A stretch of DNA of 64,000 nucleotides from JAEUQQ01 sp963697285 (GCA_963697285.1 CAVONI010000003.1:1-64000), one strand, 5' to 3'; shown: positions 8,487 to 17,533, counted from the stretch's first letter. Program-made: numbers and translations. The notes: generated from the letters alone by a model not told the origin.

Positions 8487-9962
8487 TCAGGCCGGCGCCA
8501 GGACCTCGGATGATCGCGGCACGACCGGGAGCGTCCGGCGATCGACGCCGAGCAAGTGCGCGAGCACGTCGGCCGCGTGGTAGGTGGTCTCACCGGGCGC
8601 GAGGAACCGCGCGATGGCGGTGAGATCGTCGCCCGCCGTGATCATCCCGGCCTCGACCGACTTGCCGCGCACCTGCGGGTGGCCGGCATTGGCCATCAGC
8701 GCGTTGCAGACGCACTTGCGTCCCACGGTCTCGGCGATGTCGCCACCTTTCGCAAGGTAGGCGTGCACGGGTTCCGACGGGCATCGGTATCCGAGTTCAC
8801 CCTCCGGCGTCTTGTAGACCTCGCGGAGGTACCCGAGGTCGCAGACCCGGCGACGCGCTTCGTAGGTGGCCTTCTCTGAGACGGTGTTCGGCAGCAGCGC
8901 AACCTTGAAGGGGAACGACGTGGGCGACGCGAGCGGATCGGTGAACACGCGCGCAGCACCGGCCATCGCCTTGTCGAGCAGCGCGCGCTTGTAGTCTTCG
9001 CGCAACCCCGACTCCTCGCTGAAGGCGAACGCCGTGCCGACCTGCACGCCTGCGGCGCCGGCCGCCATGCACTCCTCGACCTTCTCGCGATGGGCCCAGC
9101 CGCCCGCCATCCAGAACGGGCGTCCCAGCGCCACCATCTTGTCGAGGTCCACCACGTCGCGCTCGCCGTAGATCGGTTCGCCGTCTTCGTTGAACTGCGG
9201 CTTCCCTCGCGGTGGCGCGTTGTGGCCGCCCGCGGTCGGGCCCTCGACGACGAAGCCGTCGACGTAGCCGTTGGCGCGCTTGATCAGCGTCGCGCCGAGC
9301 AGGCTCGACGAGATGATGGCGAGGAACTGCGGCCGTTGCAGCGGTGGCAGGTCGTGCTCCATGTAGTCGCGCGGATTGAAGACGACGGTCGCCGCCTCTT
9401 CATCCGGATCCTTGCCGACGACGTGGATCGGATACGTCGCCGGCTCGTGGTTGGCGAGGCGATCGAGCGCGCCGGGCACCTTCATCGGGATGCCGGCGCC
9501 CATGAGCACGTAGTCGACGCCAGCCAGCATCGCTCCGTAGAACGAGGGCAGGTGCGGGATCTGGATCTTCTCGAGGTAGTTGATGCCGATGATCCCGTCG
9601 TGGCCCTCGCGCGCGAGGAAGACCTCGGCGAAGTTCGACACGACGATCAGCTCGACCAGCGCGCGCGGCGAATCGACGGTGCGGATCGGCAGGGGCCGAT
9701 ACGGACGATCCGCGGCTCTGCCGCCGGGAATGTAGTGCTGCGCCCAGACACGCTCGGCCATCGCCGGGAACGGGAAGTGATCGAGGGCGCGGCGCATGTG
9801 CCCACCCGGATCCCCGTCCTGGAGGCGGCGTGTCATCATCATGTCGAGCGCGGTGCCCGACACGACGCCGAGCTGTCCACAGACCGACACCGCGCGCGCG
9901 AGCTTCCAGTCGGAAATCGCGACGCCCATTCCACCCTGGATGACGACCGGTCGCTGTTTCAT
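8487..9962 (-). CDS. Nitronate monooxygenase / FabK-like flavin oxidoreductase
   Basis: 491 residues of the 2-nitropropane dioxygenase-like TIM-barrel family. MKQRPVVIQGGMGVAISDWK at the N-terminus is the FMN-phosphate region. Further on are VVEGPTAGGHNAPPRG, the family GGHxx histidine motif, then PFWMAGGWAHREK and GAAGVQVGTAFAFSEES, the GTxF...ES signature. ATG 9962 was chosen because it brings the QGGMG motif to the usual position; upstream codons run into the palindromic repeat region. Closest types are the longer (about 480-residue) nitronate monooxygenases annotated near fatty-acid genes. Whether it oxidises nitronates or reduces an acyl substrate cannot be decided here. Confidence 0.85.
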   Translation of the reverse strand: MKQRPVVIQGGMGVAISDWKLARAVSVCGQLGVVSGTALDMMMTRRLQDGDPGGHMRRALDHFPFPAMAERVWAQHYIPGGRAADRPYRPLPIRTVDSPRALVELIVVSNFAEVFLAREGHDGIIGINYLEKIQIPHLPSFYGAMLAGVDYVLMGAGIPMKVPGALDRLANHEPATYPIHVVGKDPDEEAATVVFNPRDYMEHDLPPLQRPQFLAIISSSLLGATLIKRANGYVDGFVVEGPTAGGHNAPPRGKPQFNEDGEPIYGERDVVDLDKMVALGRPFWMAGGWAHREKVEECMAAGAAGVQVGTAFAFSEESGLREDYKRALLDKAMAGAARVFTDPLASPTSFPFKVALLPNTVSEKATYEARRRVCDLGYLREVYKTPEGELGYRCPSEPVHAYLAKGGDIAETVGRKCVCNALMANAGHPQVRGKSVEAGMITAGDDLTAIARFLAPGETTYHAADVLAHLLGVDRRTLPVVPRSSEVLAPA

Positions 9963-10045
9963 GTCAGGCGGCAGTCTGCCAAAGTTCCCTGGCAATGGCC
10001 AGTAACCGTACACAGATCTGACACTCGGCCCCCGAATTGGGGCCG

Positions 10046-10066
10046 AATTGGGGTCTGACCCCAATT
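10046..10066. repeat. 21-bp palindrome, copy 1
   Basis: Arms AATTGGGGTC and GACCCCAATT around one T: a perfect 10-bp inverted repeat. A partial extra half-site (GAATTGGGGCC) lies directly upstream at 10034. A second identical copy is at 10200. GGGGTCAGACCCC-type palindromes are known as REP-like elements near REP-associated (RAYT) transposases in several phyla. No transposase is present here. Confidence 0.75.
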
Positions 10067-10199
10067 GGCGGGGATCGACGGATCAAGTGCCGATTTCCGC
10101 AACCTCGCGTTTCCCATCACGCGGGGCATTCCCTCACGGTGGCCCGTTCTGTTCGCAATCCAGGTGGTTCCTGGCGGTGTCGCGAACGCAAACAAGGGG

Positions 10200-10220
10200 A
10201 ATTGGGGTCTGACCCCAATT
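10200..10220. repeat. 21-bp palindrome, copy 2
   Basis: Identical in sequence and orientation to copy 1, 133 bases further on. The recognisable epimerase reading frame starts within a few bases of its right end, so the repeat marks the left breakpoint of the gene fragment. The spacer between the copies shows no intact gene. Confidence 0.75.
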
Positions 10221-10221
10221 C

Positions 10222-10485
10222 CGCGCACCCATCGGCCAGCGGATAGGCAACGCGAACGAGCAACTGCTGCGGGGGAAGGGCTACGACCACAACTTCGTCC
10301 TCGACGCCGGGCGGTCGCCGCTCGTCATCGCCGCGCGCGTGTTCGAACCGACGACCGGCCGCACGCTCGAGCTCAGTACCTCGGAGCCGGCCGTGCAGTT
10401 CTACTCGGGGAACTTCCTCGACGGAACCTTGAAGGGCCAGGGAGGCGCTGCATACGGCAGCCGGGCCGGATTCTGTCTCGACGCC
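10222..10485 (+). pseudogene. Aldose 1-epimerase (galactose mutarotase) C-terminal fragment
   Basis: The frame from 10222 reads API-G-QRIGNANEQLLRGKGYDHNFVLD, then ARVFEPTTGRTLEL, STSEPAVQFYSGNFLDGTLK and YGSRAGFCLD. This is the continuous C-terminal part of GalM-family mutarotases, including the GYDHNFVL block, the catalytic-glutamate region and the SxEPxxQFY motif. The N-terminal two thirds are absent: the homology starts beside a palindromic repeat. The extreme C-terminus (normally ...FCLETQHxPDSPN) is replaced after FCLD by unrelated sequence. The frame stays open into the membrane protein gene at 10546, so automatic callers may fuse the two. A dead gene fragment. Confidence 0.8.
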
Positions 10486-10545
10486 GCAGGTCTGGTTGCG
10501 CCGGGGCGGCGAGTGTCTCATAATCCGCCACCTCGACCATCGCTG

Positions 10546-12552
10546 ATGCTGCGCCTGCTCCTCGCAACGCTTGGCTACATTGCCCTCGCGGTCACGCTGA
10601 CGTGGCCTCTCGCCCGGGATCTCGATGGCCGGCTGCCTGGAGATCCGGGGGGCGATACCGGGGTCTACGTCTGGAACCTCTGGGTGGTGGCGCACGAACT
10701 CGGCGATGGCAGGTCGCCGCTCCGCACCGAGCGAATCTTTGCAGCCACAGGCGCCGCTGACCTGTCGCAGCACAACACCACGCTCGCGCCGGCCGTGCTT
10801 GCGGCTCCGCTCGTCGGCCCGCTTGGGGTCGTCACCACCTTCAACCTCGTCTACCTGGGGTTGCTGGCGGGGTGCGGCCTCGGCGTCTACGTCCTGAGCG
10901 AGTACCTCACGCGGCGAAGCCTGGAATCGTGGATCGCGGGCGCCCTCACCGCGGCCTCGCCATGCGTGCTGGCTCGCAGCACCGAGCACCTGAGCCTGCT
11001 TGCCATCGGCATCGTCCCGATCTTCGCCTACATGTGGGTGCGCATGCTCGACGGCCGCTCGATGGCGTTTGCGGTGGCCGCGGGGACGGCGATCGCGGTC
11101 GCGGCCTACTGCGACCCCTACCTGGCCATCTACTGCAGCGTGTTGGCGGCGCTCCTGTTCGTGGCGCACGTCGCGCACGTCACGTTCGAGCGCCGGCCCT
11201 TCTTCGGATTCGGTGGCGGGCGGCGCATCGTCCTCGACGGTTTGCTGGTGGCGTTGGCGCTCGTCGTCCTCAGCATCCTGGTCAGCGGCGGATGGACGGC
11301 CACGGTCCTCGGCGTAAGGATCGTGGCCCACACCCTCTACACGCCGGCCCTGGCGATCACCACGCTCACGGCGGTGCGCCTGACCTGGTGGCTGAATCCA
11401 CGGCTCGTGGCCAACGTCGACGTGCCGCTGAGCCGTCTCGTCGGGCTCGGTGCGGTCGGCGTCACGGCCGGCGCGTTGTGCCTGTCGCCCTGGCTGTTCG
11501 CGCTGGCGCAGCGCGCCCAGTCGGGCCGGTTGGCCACACCAGATGTCTACTGGCGCAGCAGCCCGCACGGGGTCGATCTCGCGGCCTTCCTTGCGCCGAG
11601 CCCCATGCATGTCCTGTGGGGACCCACCGTCCGCGCCTGGCTCGAACGCCTGAACCCTGCAGGATTCGCGGAGTACACCCCGTCGATCTCGCTCACGGCG
11701 GCGATCCTGATTGCGTTCACGCTGGTGATGAGACTGCGCCTGCCCCGTCGCTGGGTCTTCGTCACCGTGGCCTGTGCCGCGTGCGCCCTGGGCCCGTTCG
11801 TGCACGTGTGGGGCATCAATACGTACATTCCCGGACCGTGGGCACTGCTTCGCTACGTGCCGGTGATCGAGTGGGCCAGGTCGCCGTCGCGACTTGCGCT
11901 GGTCGTCAGTATCGGCGTCGGGGTGCTGTGCGCCCACGCGCTCGTGGCGCTCCGCGAGCGGTGGAGCCCGCGCACCGGGCGTGCGTTGGTCGCCGGGGTC
12001 GTGGCACTTGCGGTGGTCGAGTTCTGGCCGGCGCCGGCCACGTTGCATGCGGTGAACGTCCCGACGATCTTCTCGATCATCGCTGCGGACCCCGACCCAT
12101 CCGCTACCGTCCTCGAACTCCCGGTCGGCATGCGCGACGGCACCTCGTCGATGGGAGACTTCAGCGCCCATACACAGTTCTTCCAGGCCTGGCACGGCAA
12201 GCGGCTCATTGGCGGCTACCTGTCGCGGATCTCGGAACGCCGAAAGGGAACGGCCCGCGGGATGCCGGTCTTTTCGTCGTTGCTGGCGCTCAGCGAGCGG
12301 CGTCCGATCGATGACACCCTTCGTCAGCTTGCCCACATGCGCGCCGAAGGCTTCGTGAAGCGGACAGGGCTGCGCTACGTCGTCATCGACACGCGGCGCT
12401 GCACGGCGGATCTCCGGGCGTTCGCAGAAGAACTGTTCACGCTCGAGTTGCTCGGCGCGGATGGCGGATACGTGCTGTACCGCGTGACCCCACGCACGGT
12501 CCCCGAGACGACGAGTGCCGAGCTTCTCGACGCCGCCTCCGTGGTACCGTGA
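10546..12552 (+). CDS. Polytopic membrane protein, GT-C-like
   Basis: 668 residues with about 10-12 hydrophobic segments, starting MLRLLLATLGYIALAVTLTW. After the first membrane helix comes a loop with GDPGGDTGVYVWNLW. An acidic loop between helices 1 and 2 is typical of GT-C glycosyltransferase-like proteins, where it holds the metal or polyprenyl-phosphate site. The C-terminal 170 residues are soluble (ELPVGMRDGTSSM..., YVVIDTRRC). ATG 10546 was chosen because everything upstream in frame belongs to the epimerase remnant. No glycosylation operon is adjacent, so function is open. The stop overlaps the GTG start of the radical SAM gene. Confidence 0.7.
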   Translation: MLRLLLATLGYIALAVTLTWPLARDLDGRLPGDPGGDTGVYVWNLWVVAHELGDGRSPLRTERIFAATGAADLSQHNTTLAPAVLAAPLVGPLGVVTTFNLVYLGLLAGCGLGVYVLSEYLTRRSLESWIAGALTAASPCVLARSTEHLSLLAIGIVPIFAYMWVRMLDGRSMAFAVAAGTAIAVAAYCDPYLAIYCSVLAALLFVAHVAHVTFERRPFFGFGGGRRIVLDGLLVALALVVLSILVSGGWTATVLGVRIVAHTLYTPALAITTLTAVRLTWWLNPRLVANVDVPLSRLVGLGAVGVTAGALCLSPWLFALAQRAQSGRLATPDVYWRSSPHGVDLAAFLAPSPMHVLWGPTVRAWLERLNPAGFAEYTPSISLTAAILIAFTLVMRLRLPRRWVFVTVACAACALGPFVHVWGINTYIPGPWALLRYVPVIEWARSPSRLALVVSIGVGVLCAHALVALRERWSPRTGRALVAGVVALAVVEFWPAPATLHAVNVPTIFSIIAADPDPSATVLELPVGMRDGTSSMGDFSAHTQFFQAWHGKRLIGGYLSRISERRKGTARGMPVFSSLLALSERRPIDDTLRQLAHMRAEGFVKRTGLRYVVIDTRRCTADLRAFAEELFTLELLGADGGYVLYRVTPRTVPETTSAELLDAASVVP

Positions 12553-13640
12553 TCAGGCCCCCGGCTGCCCTGCCTGACCCGCGCGGGCGCGGTGTCGCCG
12601 GAAACCCGCGCAACCGCTTCGACCGGCTGCACCTCGTGATCGAGGCCGGCATCGACGACCAGGTCGCCGACGCCGAGGCGAGACCCGTTGCGACCGAGTA
12701 CTTCCGCGACGCTTCGCGGTCGATCATCTCGCGCAACGACAGTCCCGACATCCCGTTCGAGACGAGCCTCAATCCCTACCGCGGCTGCGAGCACGGGTGT
12801 GTCTACTGCTACGCGCGCCCGACGCACGAGTACCTCGGGATGTCGGCGGGGCTCGACTTCGAGACCAGGCTGTTCGTGAAGGAGGATGCTGCCGCACTGC
12901 TGCGTGCGGAATTGACACACCGCCGCTGGACGCCACAGGAACTCGTGCTGTCGGGCGTCACCGATCCGTATCAACCGATCGAGCGATCCCTCCGGATCAC
13001 CCGCGCCTGCCTCGAGGTGCTCGCGGAGTTCCGCAATCCCGTCGCGATCATCACCAAGAACGCGCTCGTCACGCGCGATCTCGACGTGATTGCGTCGCTG
13101 GCCAGGCGCGGCGCCGCCTCGGTCGCCGTCTCGGTGACGACCCTCGACGAGACCCTGCGCCGCACGATGGAGCCACGGACCTCGACCGCCGACGTGCGCC
13201 TCGAGGCGATCTCGCGGCTGGCCGCGGCGGGGGTCCCCGTCGGTGTGATGGTCGCCCCGATCATTCCCGGCCTGACCGACCACGAGGTGCCGACGATCCT
13301 CTCGAGGGCGGCGGGCGCTGGCGCGACCTTTGCGAGGTACACCATCGTGCGCCTGCCCCTGGCCGTGAAGGACGTCTTTGCCACGTGGTTGGGAACGCAC
13401 TACCCCGATCGTGCGAACAAGGTGCTCAACCTGGTGCGCGACGTGCGCGGCGGGGCGCTCAACGATTCGCGGTTCGGCCATCGCATGCACGGGCGGGGCC
13501 CGGTGGCCGACCTGATCCGATCGCTGTTCACCTCGGCCGCCGCGCGGGCGGGGCTCGCAGGCGGCCCGCCGCCGGCTGACACGACGCACTTCCGGCGGCC
13601 AACGCCGCAGCCGTCGCTGTTCGACGAGGAGGCGTCGTAG
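12549..13640 (+). CDS. Radical SAM protein, PA0069/SplB-like family
   Basis: 363 residues. The iron-sulphur motif is C80-EHG-C84-VY-C87, the CxxxCxxC cluster that binds S-adenosylmethionine, inside SLNPYRGCEHGCVYCYARP. This extended form is characteristic of the PA0069 family, related to spore photoproduct lyase. Downstream are LSGVTDPYQPIE and AIITKNALVTRDLD, strands of the partial TIM barrel. The C-terminus ends with ...QPSLFDEEAS. The GTG start overlaps the stop of the upstream membrane protein (GTGA), implying co-translation. The substrate of this family is not established. Confidence 0.9.
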   Translation: MIRPPAALPDPRGRGVAGNPRNRFDRLHLVIEAGIDDQVADAEARPVATEYFRDASRSIISRNDSPDIPFETSLNPYRGCEHGCVYCYARPTHEYLGMSAGLDFETRLFVKEDAAALLRAELTHRRWTPQELVLSGVTDPYQPIERSLRITRACLEVLAEFRNPVAIITKNALVTRDLDVIASLARRGAASVAVSVTTLDETLRRTMEPRTSTADVRLEAISRLAAAGVPVGVMVAPIIPGLTDHEVPTILSRAAGAGATFARYTIVRLPLAVKDVFATWLGTHYPDRANKVLNLVRDVRGGALNDSRFGHRMHGRGPVADLIRSLFTSAAARAGLAGGPPPADTTHFRRPTPQPSLFDEEAS

Positions 13641-13684
13641 GATCTCGCGTTCCGCAGGCACGCCCGGCACCCGGGGAGTCACCC

Positions 13685-14233
13685 ATGCACGACAACGTCG
13701 CCACCCACATGTACGTCACGCTGTTGAGCGAGTTGAGCCGCCTCGAGGCGCTCGGCTGGAACGCCCTGACCCAGGTCACCAACGACGAGGCGTTCGCCTT
13801 CAGTCTCGGCGCGGAGTCGAACAGCATCAGCGTCCTCGTCCGGCACCTGGCCGGGCACATGCGGTCGCGCTTCACCGACTTCCTGCTGACCGACGGCGAG
13901 AAACCCTGGCGCGATCGCCGCCGGGAATTCGACGCCTCGGTGCCGATGACCCGCAGCGAGGTCATGGCCGAGTGGCGCGACGGATGGCGCTGCGTGTTCG
14001 ATGCGCTGCGCCCGCTGACGTGGCGCGACATGGAGCGCACGATCACGATCCGGGGCGAACCCTGCACGGTGTTCGACGCGCTCGCCCGGCAGGTCGCCCA
14101 CTGCGGGCTGCATGTCGGGCAGATCGTCATGCTCAGCAAGCATCTTGCTGGCAATCATTGGACTGCGCTGTCGCCGCCGCCTGACGTCGCCGAGACCGGA
14201 CGCTTCGAGTTCAGGATGTTCGGCTTCCGGTAG
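13685..14233 (+). CDS. DinB-like / DUF1572 family protein
   Basis: 182 residues with the four-helix DinB pattern. VLVRHLAGHMRSRF carries an early His in helix 2, and QVAHCGLHVGQIVML carries the paired histidines of helix 4, together forming the usual metal triad. ESNSISVLVRHL matches the DUF1572 version. Typically a small metal-binding or thiol-dependent transferase-like protein; function unknown. It stands 44 bases after the radical SAM gene and may share its transcript. Confidence 0.8.
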   Translation: MHDNVATHMYVTLLSELSRLEALGWNALTQVTNDEAFAFSLGAESNSISVLVRHLAGHMRSRFTDFLLTDGEKPWRDRRREFDASVPMTRSEVMAEWRDGWRCVFDALRPLTWRDMERTITIRGEPCTVFDALARQVAHCGLHVGQIVMLSKHLAGNHWTALSPPPDVAETGRFEFRMFGFR

Positions 14234-14308
14234 GGCATGACCACGTCGTGGGGCACGCGGGTGAGCGCCCCTCGCCTGTCGCGTCATCGACGTTGCGTCA
14301 TCGAAGCG

Positions 14309-14337
14309 TTGTCGCCGATCGCTCATTCGTCTATAGT
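14309..14337 (+). promoter_or_regulatory. Putative sigma-70-type promoter for 14400 gene
   Basis: TTGTCG (14309-14314), a 17-base spacer, then TATAGT (14332-14337), in the 166-base gap before the HATPase-like gene. The spacing is ideal and both boxes stand out in GC-rich surroundings. It would serve the two-gene unit 14400-17470. Confidence 0.5.
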
Positions 14338-14399
14338 CTCGCTCCGCAACCACCCGTACGACAGCGCGTTCCCACGCCCCACGCCACAGGTGCTCCCCG

Positions 14400-15293
14400 G
14401 TGCCGGACTTCGAAACCCTCGTCGCCCCTTATGTCCGCCAACGCGTGGACGTCGATCCAGGACGCTGTGAACTCCCCTCGGAGGTCGGCCTGGGCGACGA
14501 CGCCGACGGCCTCGACGAACCCGAGCCTGTCCGCGAAGGCCTGCCCCCGGGGTACCGGATGCGGCACGACCGCCACTACGTCGAGACGATCTACACCCGC
14601 GAGGACGAGGCACGTGCGGCGGAGCATCGGGATGACGCGCTGCTGTCGGTCATTCGCGAGCTGGCAGAAGCGCTGCACGCGGTCGGTGCGTCAGCCTCGG
14701 AGATCGCGACCCGCGGGCGCTCGTTGCGTGAACGCGCGGCGATTGCCCTGGTGTGCGCCGAAACCCGCCGCGCGGCGTGGCTGGCAGACGCGGCCGCGAC
14801 GGTCGCACACGATCCGTCGTGCACCCTCGACCCCGTGGACCTGGCCGACGTCCTGCGCCGCGTCGTCTCGTCGCTCGAACCCGCCCAGCGCATCACCGGG
14901 TTGGCCCCCTCGCTGTATGTCGCAGACGGGCTTTCGTCAGTCCGGGGCGACGGACGCCTGCTCGAGGCCGCGATTGGCGGGATGCTGGTGGCCATGGGCG
15001 CGGTCGTCGAAGATCGCGGCGCCGAGGCGCGGCTCGCGATCCGGCTGGTGCACGGCCATGACGATCCGTCAGAGCTGACAATCGAGGTCACGCAGGGCAG
15101 CGTCGTGCTCCCCGCGCGCGCCCTTGCACGCTTCTTCGACGAGCAGTTCGCCGACCACCCGGCCGGCCGCGCCGGCGCGCTGCACCTGGCGGCCGCGCAG
15201 CGCATTGCGCGCGTGCACCGCGCACGCCTCGGCGTCGACGCGGTCGAGAGCGGCGGGTGCACGCTCTCGTTCACGATCAGGGGTTCTGCCTGA
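14400..15293 (+). CDS. Histidine-kinase-like ATPase-domain protein (degenerate)
   Basis: 297 residues from a GTG. The N-terminal 60 residues are acidic. The middle is helical, around TRGRSLRERAAIALVCAETRR. The C-terminal half resembles the dimer plus ATP-binding fold of sensor kinases: VDLADVLRRVVSSLEP, RGDGRLLEAAIGGMLVAMGA in the N-box position, and a terminal SGGCTLSFTIRG. The catalytic asparagine and a clear G-box are missing and no phospho-accepting H-box is visible. This may therefore be a non-catalytic relative. It overlaps the molybdoenzyme gene by one base (TGATG), so its role is probably tied to it. Family assignment is tentative. Confidence 0.5.
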   Translation: MPDFETLVAPYVRQRVDVDPGRCELPSEVGLGDDADGLDEPEPVREGLPPGYRMRHDRHYVETIYTREDEARAAEHRDDALLSVIRELAEALHAVGASASEIATRGRSLRERAAIALVCAETRRAAWLADAAATVAHDPSCTLDPVDLADVLRRVVSSLEPAQRITGLAPSLYVADGLSSVRGDGRLLEAAIGGMLVAMGAVVEDRGAEARLAIRLVHGHDDPSELTIEVTQGSVVLPARALARFFDEQFADHPAGRAGALHLAAAQRIARVHRARLGVDAVESGGCTLSFTIRGSA

Positions 15294-17470
15294 TGCTGCC
15301 GTTGCGCCATCGCCAGGCCTGCACGCTGTGCGAGGCGGTGTGTGGCCTCGTGATCGAGACCGACGGCGACCGCATCACCGCGATCCGCGGGGATCCCGAC
15401 GATGTCCTGAGCCGCGGGCACGTCTGCCCGAAGGCCGTGGCGCTGCAGGACGTCCACCACGACCCCGACCGGCTGCAGCATCCCGTGCGTCGCAGCGGCA
15501 CGTCGTGGCAGCGCATCGAGTGGAACGACGCGTTCGACGAGGTGGCAGCGAGGCTGCGCGCCGTCCAGCAGGCGCACGGCAGCGACGCCGTGGCAGCCTA
15601 CGTCGGCAATCCCACGGTGCACAGCTTTGGCGCGATGCGGTTCACGCCCCCCTTCCTCCGTGCCCTGGGCACGCGCAACCGCTACTCGGCCTCGTCGGTC
15701 GACCAGTTGCCGCACCACCTCGCCGCCGCGCTCATGTTCGGGCACCCGCTGCTGCTGCCGGTACCCGACATCGATCGCACGCAGCACTTCCTGGTGTTCG
15801 GCGCGAATCCGGTCGCATCGAACGGCAGCCTCATGACGGCGCCGGGCATCGAACGACGCCTGAAGGCCTTGCGTGAACGCGGCGGCCGGCTTGTCGTGGT
15901 CGATCCACGCCTGACCGAGACGGCGGCGATGGCCGACGCGCACCACGCCATCAGGCCAGGCACCGACGCGCTCGTCCTGGCGGCGATGCTCGACGTGATC
16001 TTCGCCGAGGGCCTGGTGTCGCCGGGTCGCGTGGGTGGGTTCTCACGCGGCCTCGACGCGCTTCGTCACGGCGTCGCCGCCTTCACGGCCGACCAGGTGG
16101 CGTCGACGGCGGGCATCGACGCCTCGACCATCCGGACGCTCGCGCGTGACTTCGCCCGGGCCGACCGCGCCGTGGCGTATGGGCGCATGGGCATCTCGAC
16201 GCAGGCGTTCGGCAGCGTGGCGTGCTGGCTGGTGACCGCGCTGAACGTCGTCACGGGGCGACTCGACGTCGAGGGCGGCGCCATGTTCACGTCACCGGCC
16301 ATCGACCTCGTCGGGCCGCGCCCGCGCAACAGCCGGCCACGACAACCCGGACGATGGAAGAGCCGCGTACGCGGCCTGCCGGAGACGAACGGTGAACTGC
16401 CGGCCGCCGCGCTCGCCGAGGAGATCGACACGCCAGGGCCGGGGCAGGTGCGTGCGCTCGTGACGTCGGCGGGCAATCCCGTGCTCTCGACGCCCAACGG
16501 CGCCCGGCTCGACCGGGCGCTCGCGTCGCTCGACTTCATGGTGTCGATCGACTTCTACGTCAACGAGACGACGCGCCACGCGCACATCATCCTTCCGCCC
16601 GCATCGCCGCTCGAGCGAGCGCACTACGACGCGATCTTCCACGTGCTGGCGGTGCGGAACACCGCCAAGTACTCGCCCGCGCTCTTCGCGATCCCGAGCC
16701 ATGCACGCCACGACTGGCAGATCCTCAGCGCGCTGACCTGGCGCATGGCGCACGGCGGTGCACTGGCGCGGATGCGGGCCCGGGCCGAGGCCCTCGCCTA
16801 CGAGCGACTGGGACTCGGCGGACAACTCGACATCGCGCTGCGGACCGGCCCCTACGGCGCGGGGTGGTGGCCATGGCGCGCCGGGCTGTCGTTGTCGCGC
16901 CTCGTGGCGGCGCCCGGGGGCATCGACCTCGGCCCGCTGCGGCCATGCCTGCCGGGGCGGCTGCACACACCCGACGGGATGATCGACCTGGCGCCGCACA
17001 TGCTGGTGGCCGACCTGGCGCGCCTGACGGAGCTCCTCGAGGCGCGCGCTGAACCCGGCACGTTGGCCTTGATCGGCCGCCGCGACCTGCGCAGCAACAA
17101 CTCGTGGATGCACAACACGACGCGGCTGGTGCGCGGCGGCCCGCGATGCACGCTGATGATGCATCCCGCTGACGCGGACGCGCGCGGGCTCGTCGCGGGA
17201 ACCCCGGTGCGCGTCACGTCGCGCGTGGGCTCGCTCGTCGTGCCGCTGGACGTGACCGACGCGATGATGCCCGGTGTCGTCAGCATGCCGCACGGCTGGG
17301 GCCACGGGCGGGCCGGCGTGCAGTTGCGGGTGGCGCGCGAGCATGCCGGCGAGAGCCTGAACGATCTGACCGACGATCAACGCGTCGATGCCCCCTCTGG
17401 CAACGCGGCGTTCTCGGGCGTGCGCGTGACGGTGACCCGCCACCAGGCCGATCCGGCGTCGCCGCGGTGA
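15293..17470 (+). CDS. Molybdopterin-dependent oxidoreductase (formate dehydrogenase/BisC-like)
   Basis: 725 residues of the DMSO-reductase superfamily. The N-terminal [4Fe-4S] site is C10-x2-C13-x3-C17-x27-C45 (CTLCEAVC...HVCPK). Molybdopterin-binding segments include FLVFGANPVASNGSL and LVVVDPRLTETA; GNPVLSTPN and VSIDFYVNETTRHAHIILPP are the usual later landmarks. The C-terminal cap domain has MHPADADARGLVAGTPV and HGWGHG. At the expected metal-ligand loop (ASSVDQLPHHL) I see no Cys or selenocysteine codon, so serine or another ligand is possible. ATG 15293 overlaps the upstream stop and places the iron-sulphur motif at the normal position. Substrate unknown; the neighbouring Ehr-like complex might accept its electrons. 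Confidence 0.88.
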   Translation: MLPLRHRQACTLCEAVCGLVIETDGDRITAIRGDPDDVLSRGHVCPKAVALQDVHHDPDRLQHPVRRSGTSWQRIEWNDAFDEVAARLRAVQQAHGSDAVAAYVGNPTVHSFGAMRFTPPFLRALGTRNRYSASSVDQLPHHLAAALMFGHPLLLPVPDIDRTQHFLVFGANPVASNGSLMTAPGIERRLKALRERGGRLVVVDPRLTETAAMADAHHAIRPGTDALVLAAMLDVIFAEGLVSPGRVGGFSRGLDALRHGVAAFTADQVASTAGIDASTIRTLARDFARADRAVAYGRMGISTQAFGSVACWLVTALNVVTGRLDVEGGAMFTSPAIDLVGPRPRNSRPRQPGRWKSRVRGLPETNGELPAAALAEEIDTPGPGQVRALVTSAGNPVLSTPNGARLDRALASLDFMVSIDFYVNETTRHAHIILPPASPLERAHYDAIFHVLAVRNTAKYSPALFAIPSHARHDWQILSALTWRMAHGGALARMRARAEALAYERLGLGGQLDIALRTGPYGAGWWPWRAGLSLSRLVAAPGGIDLGPLRPCLPGRLHTPDGMIDLAPHMLVADLARLTELLEARAEPGTLALIGRRDLRSNNSWMHNTTRLVRGGPRCTLMMHPADADARGLVAGTPVRVTSRVGSLVVPLDVTDAMMPGVVSMPHGWGHGRAGVQLRVAREHAGESLNDLTDDQRVDAPSGNAAFSGVRVTVTRHQADPASPR

Positions 17471-17504
17471 ACCGCGGTCCCCCTCGCCGGGGGAATTGGC
17501 TTGA

Positions 17505-17533
17505 TTGCATATGCGAATATTCATATATTGCAA
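17505..17533. promoter_or_regulatory. Near-palindromic operator upstream of arsR-type gene
   Basis: An AT-rich 29-base stretch in GC-rich DNA. Outer arms TTGCA and TGCAA, inner ATAT half-sites and a GAATATTC core make an imperfect dyad. It ends 3 bases before the GTG of the regulator, so binding would block translation initiation or a promoter there. The layout is typical of autoregulated ArsR/SmtB proteins. Confidence 0.6.

Noticed and set aside
10339..10545. N-terminal extension of the membrane protein from an upstream ATG-like start
   Set aside because: These codons encode the aldose 1-epimerase remnant, not part of the membrane protein.
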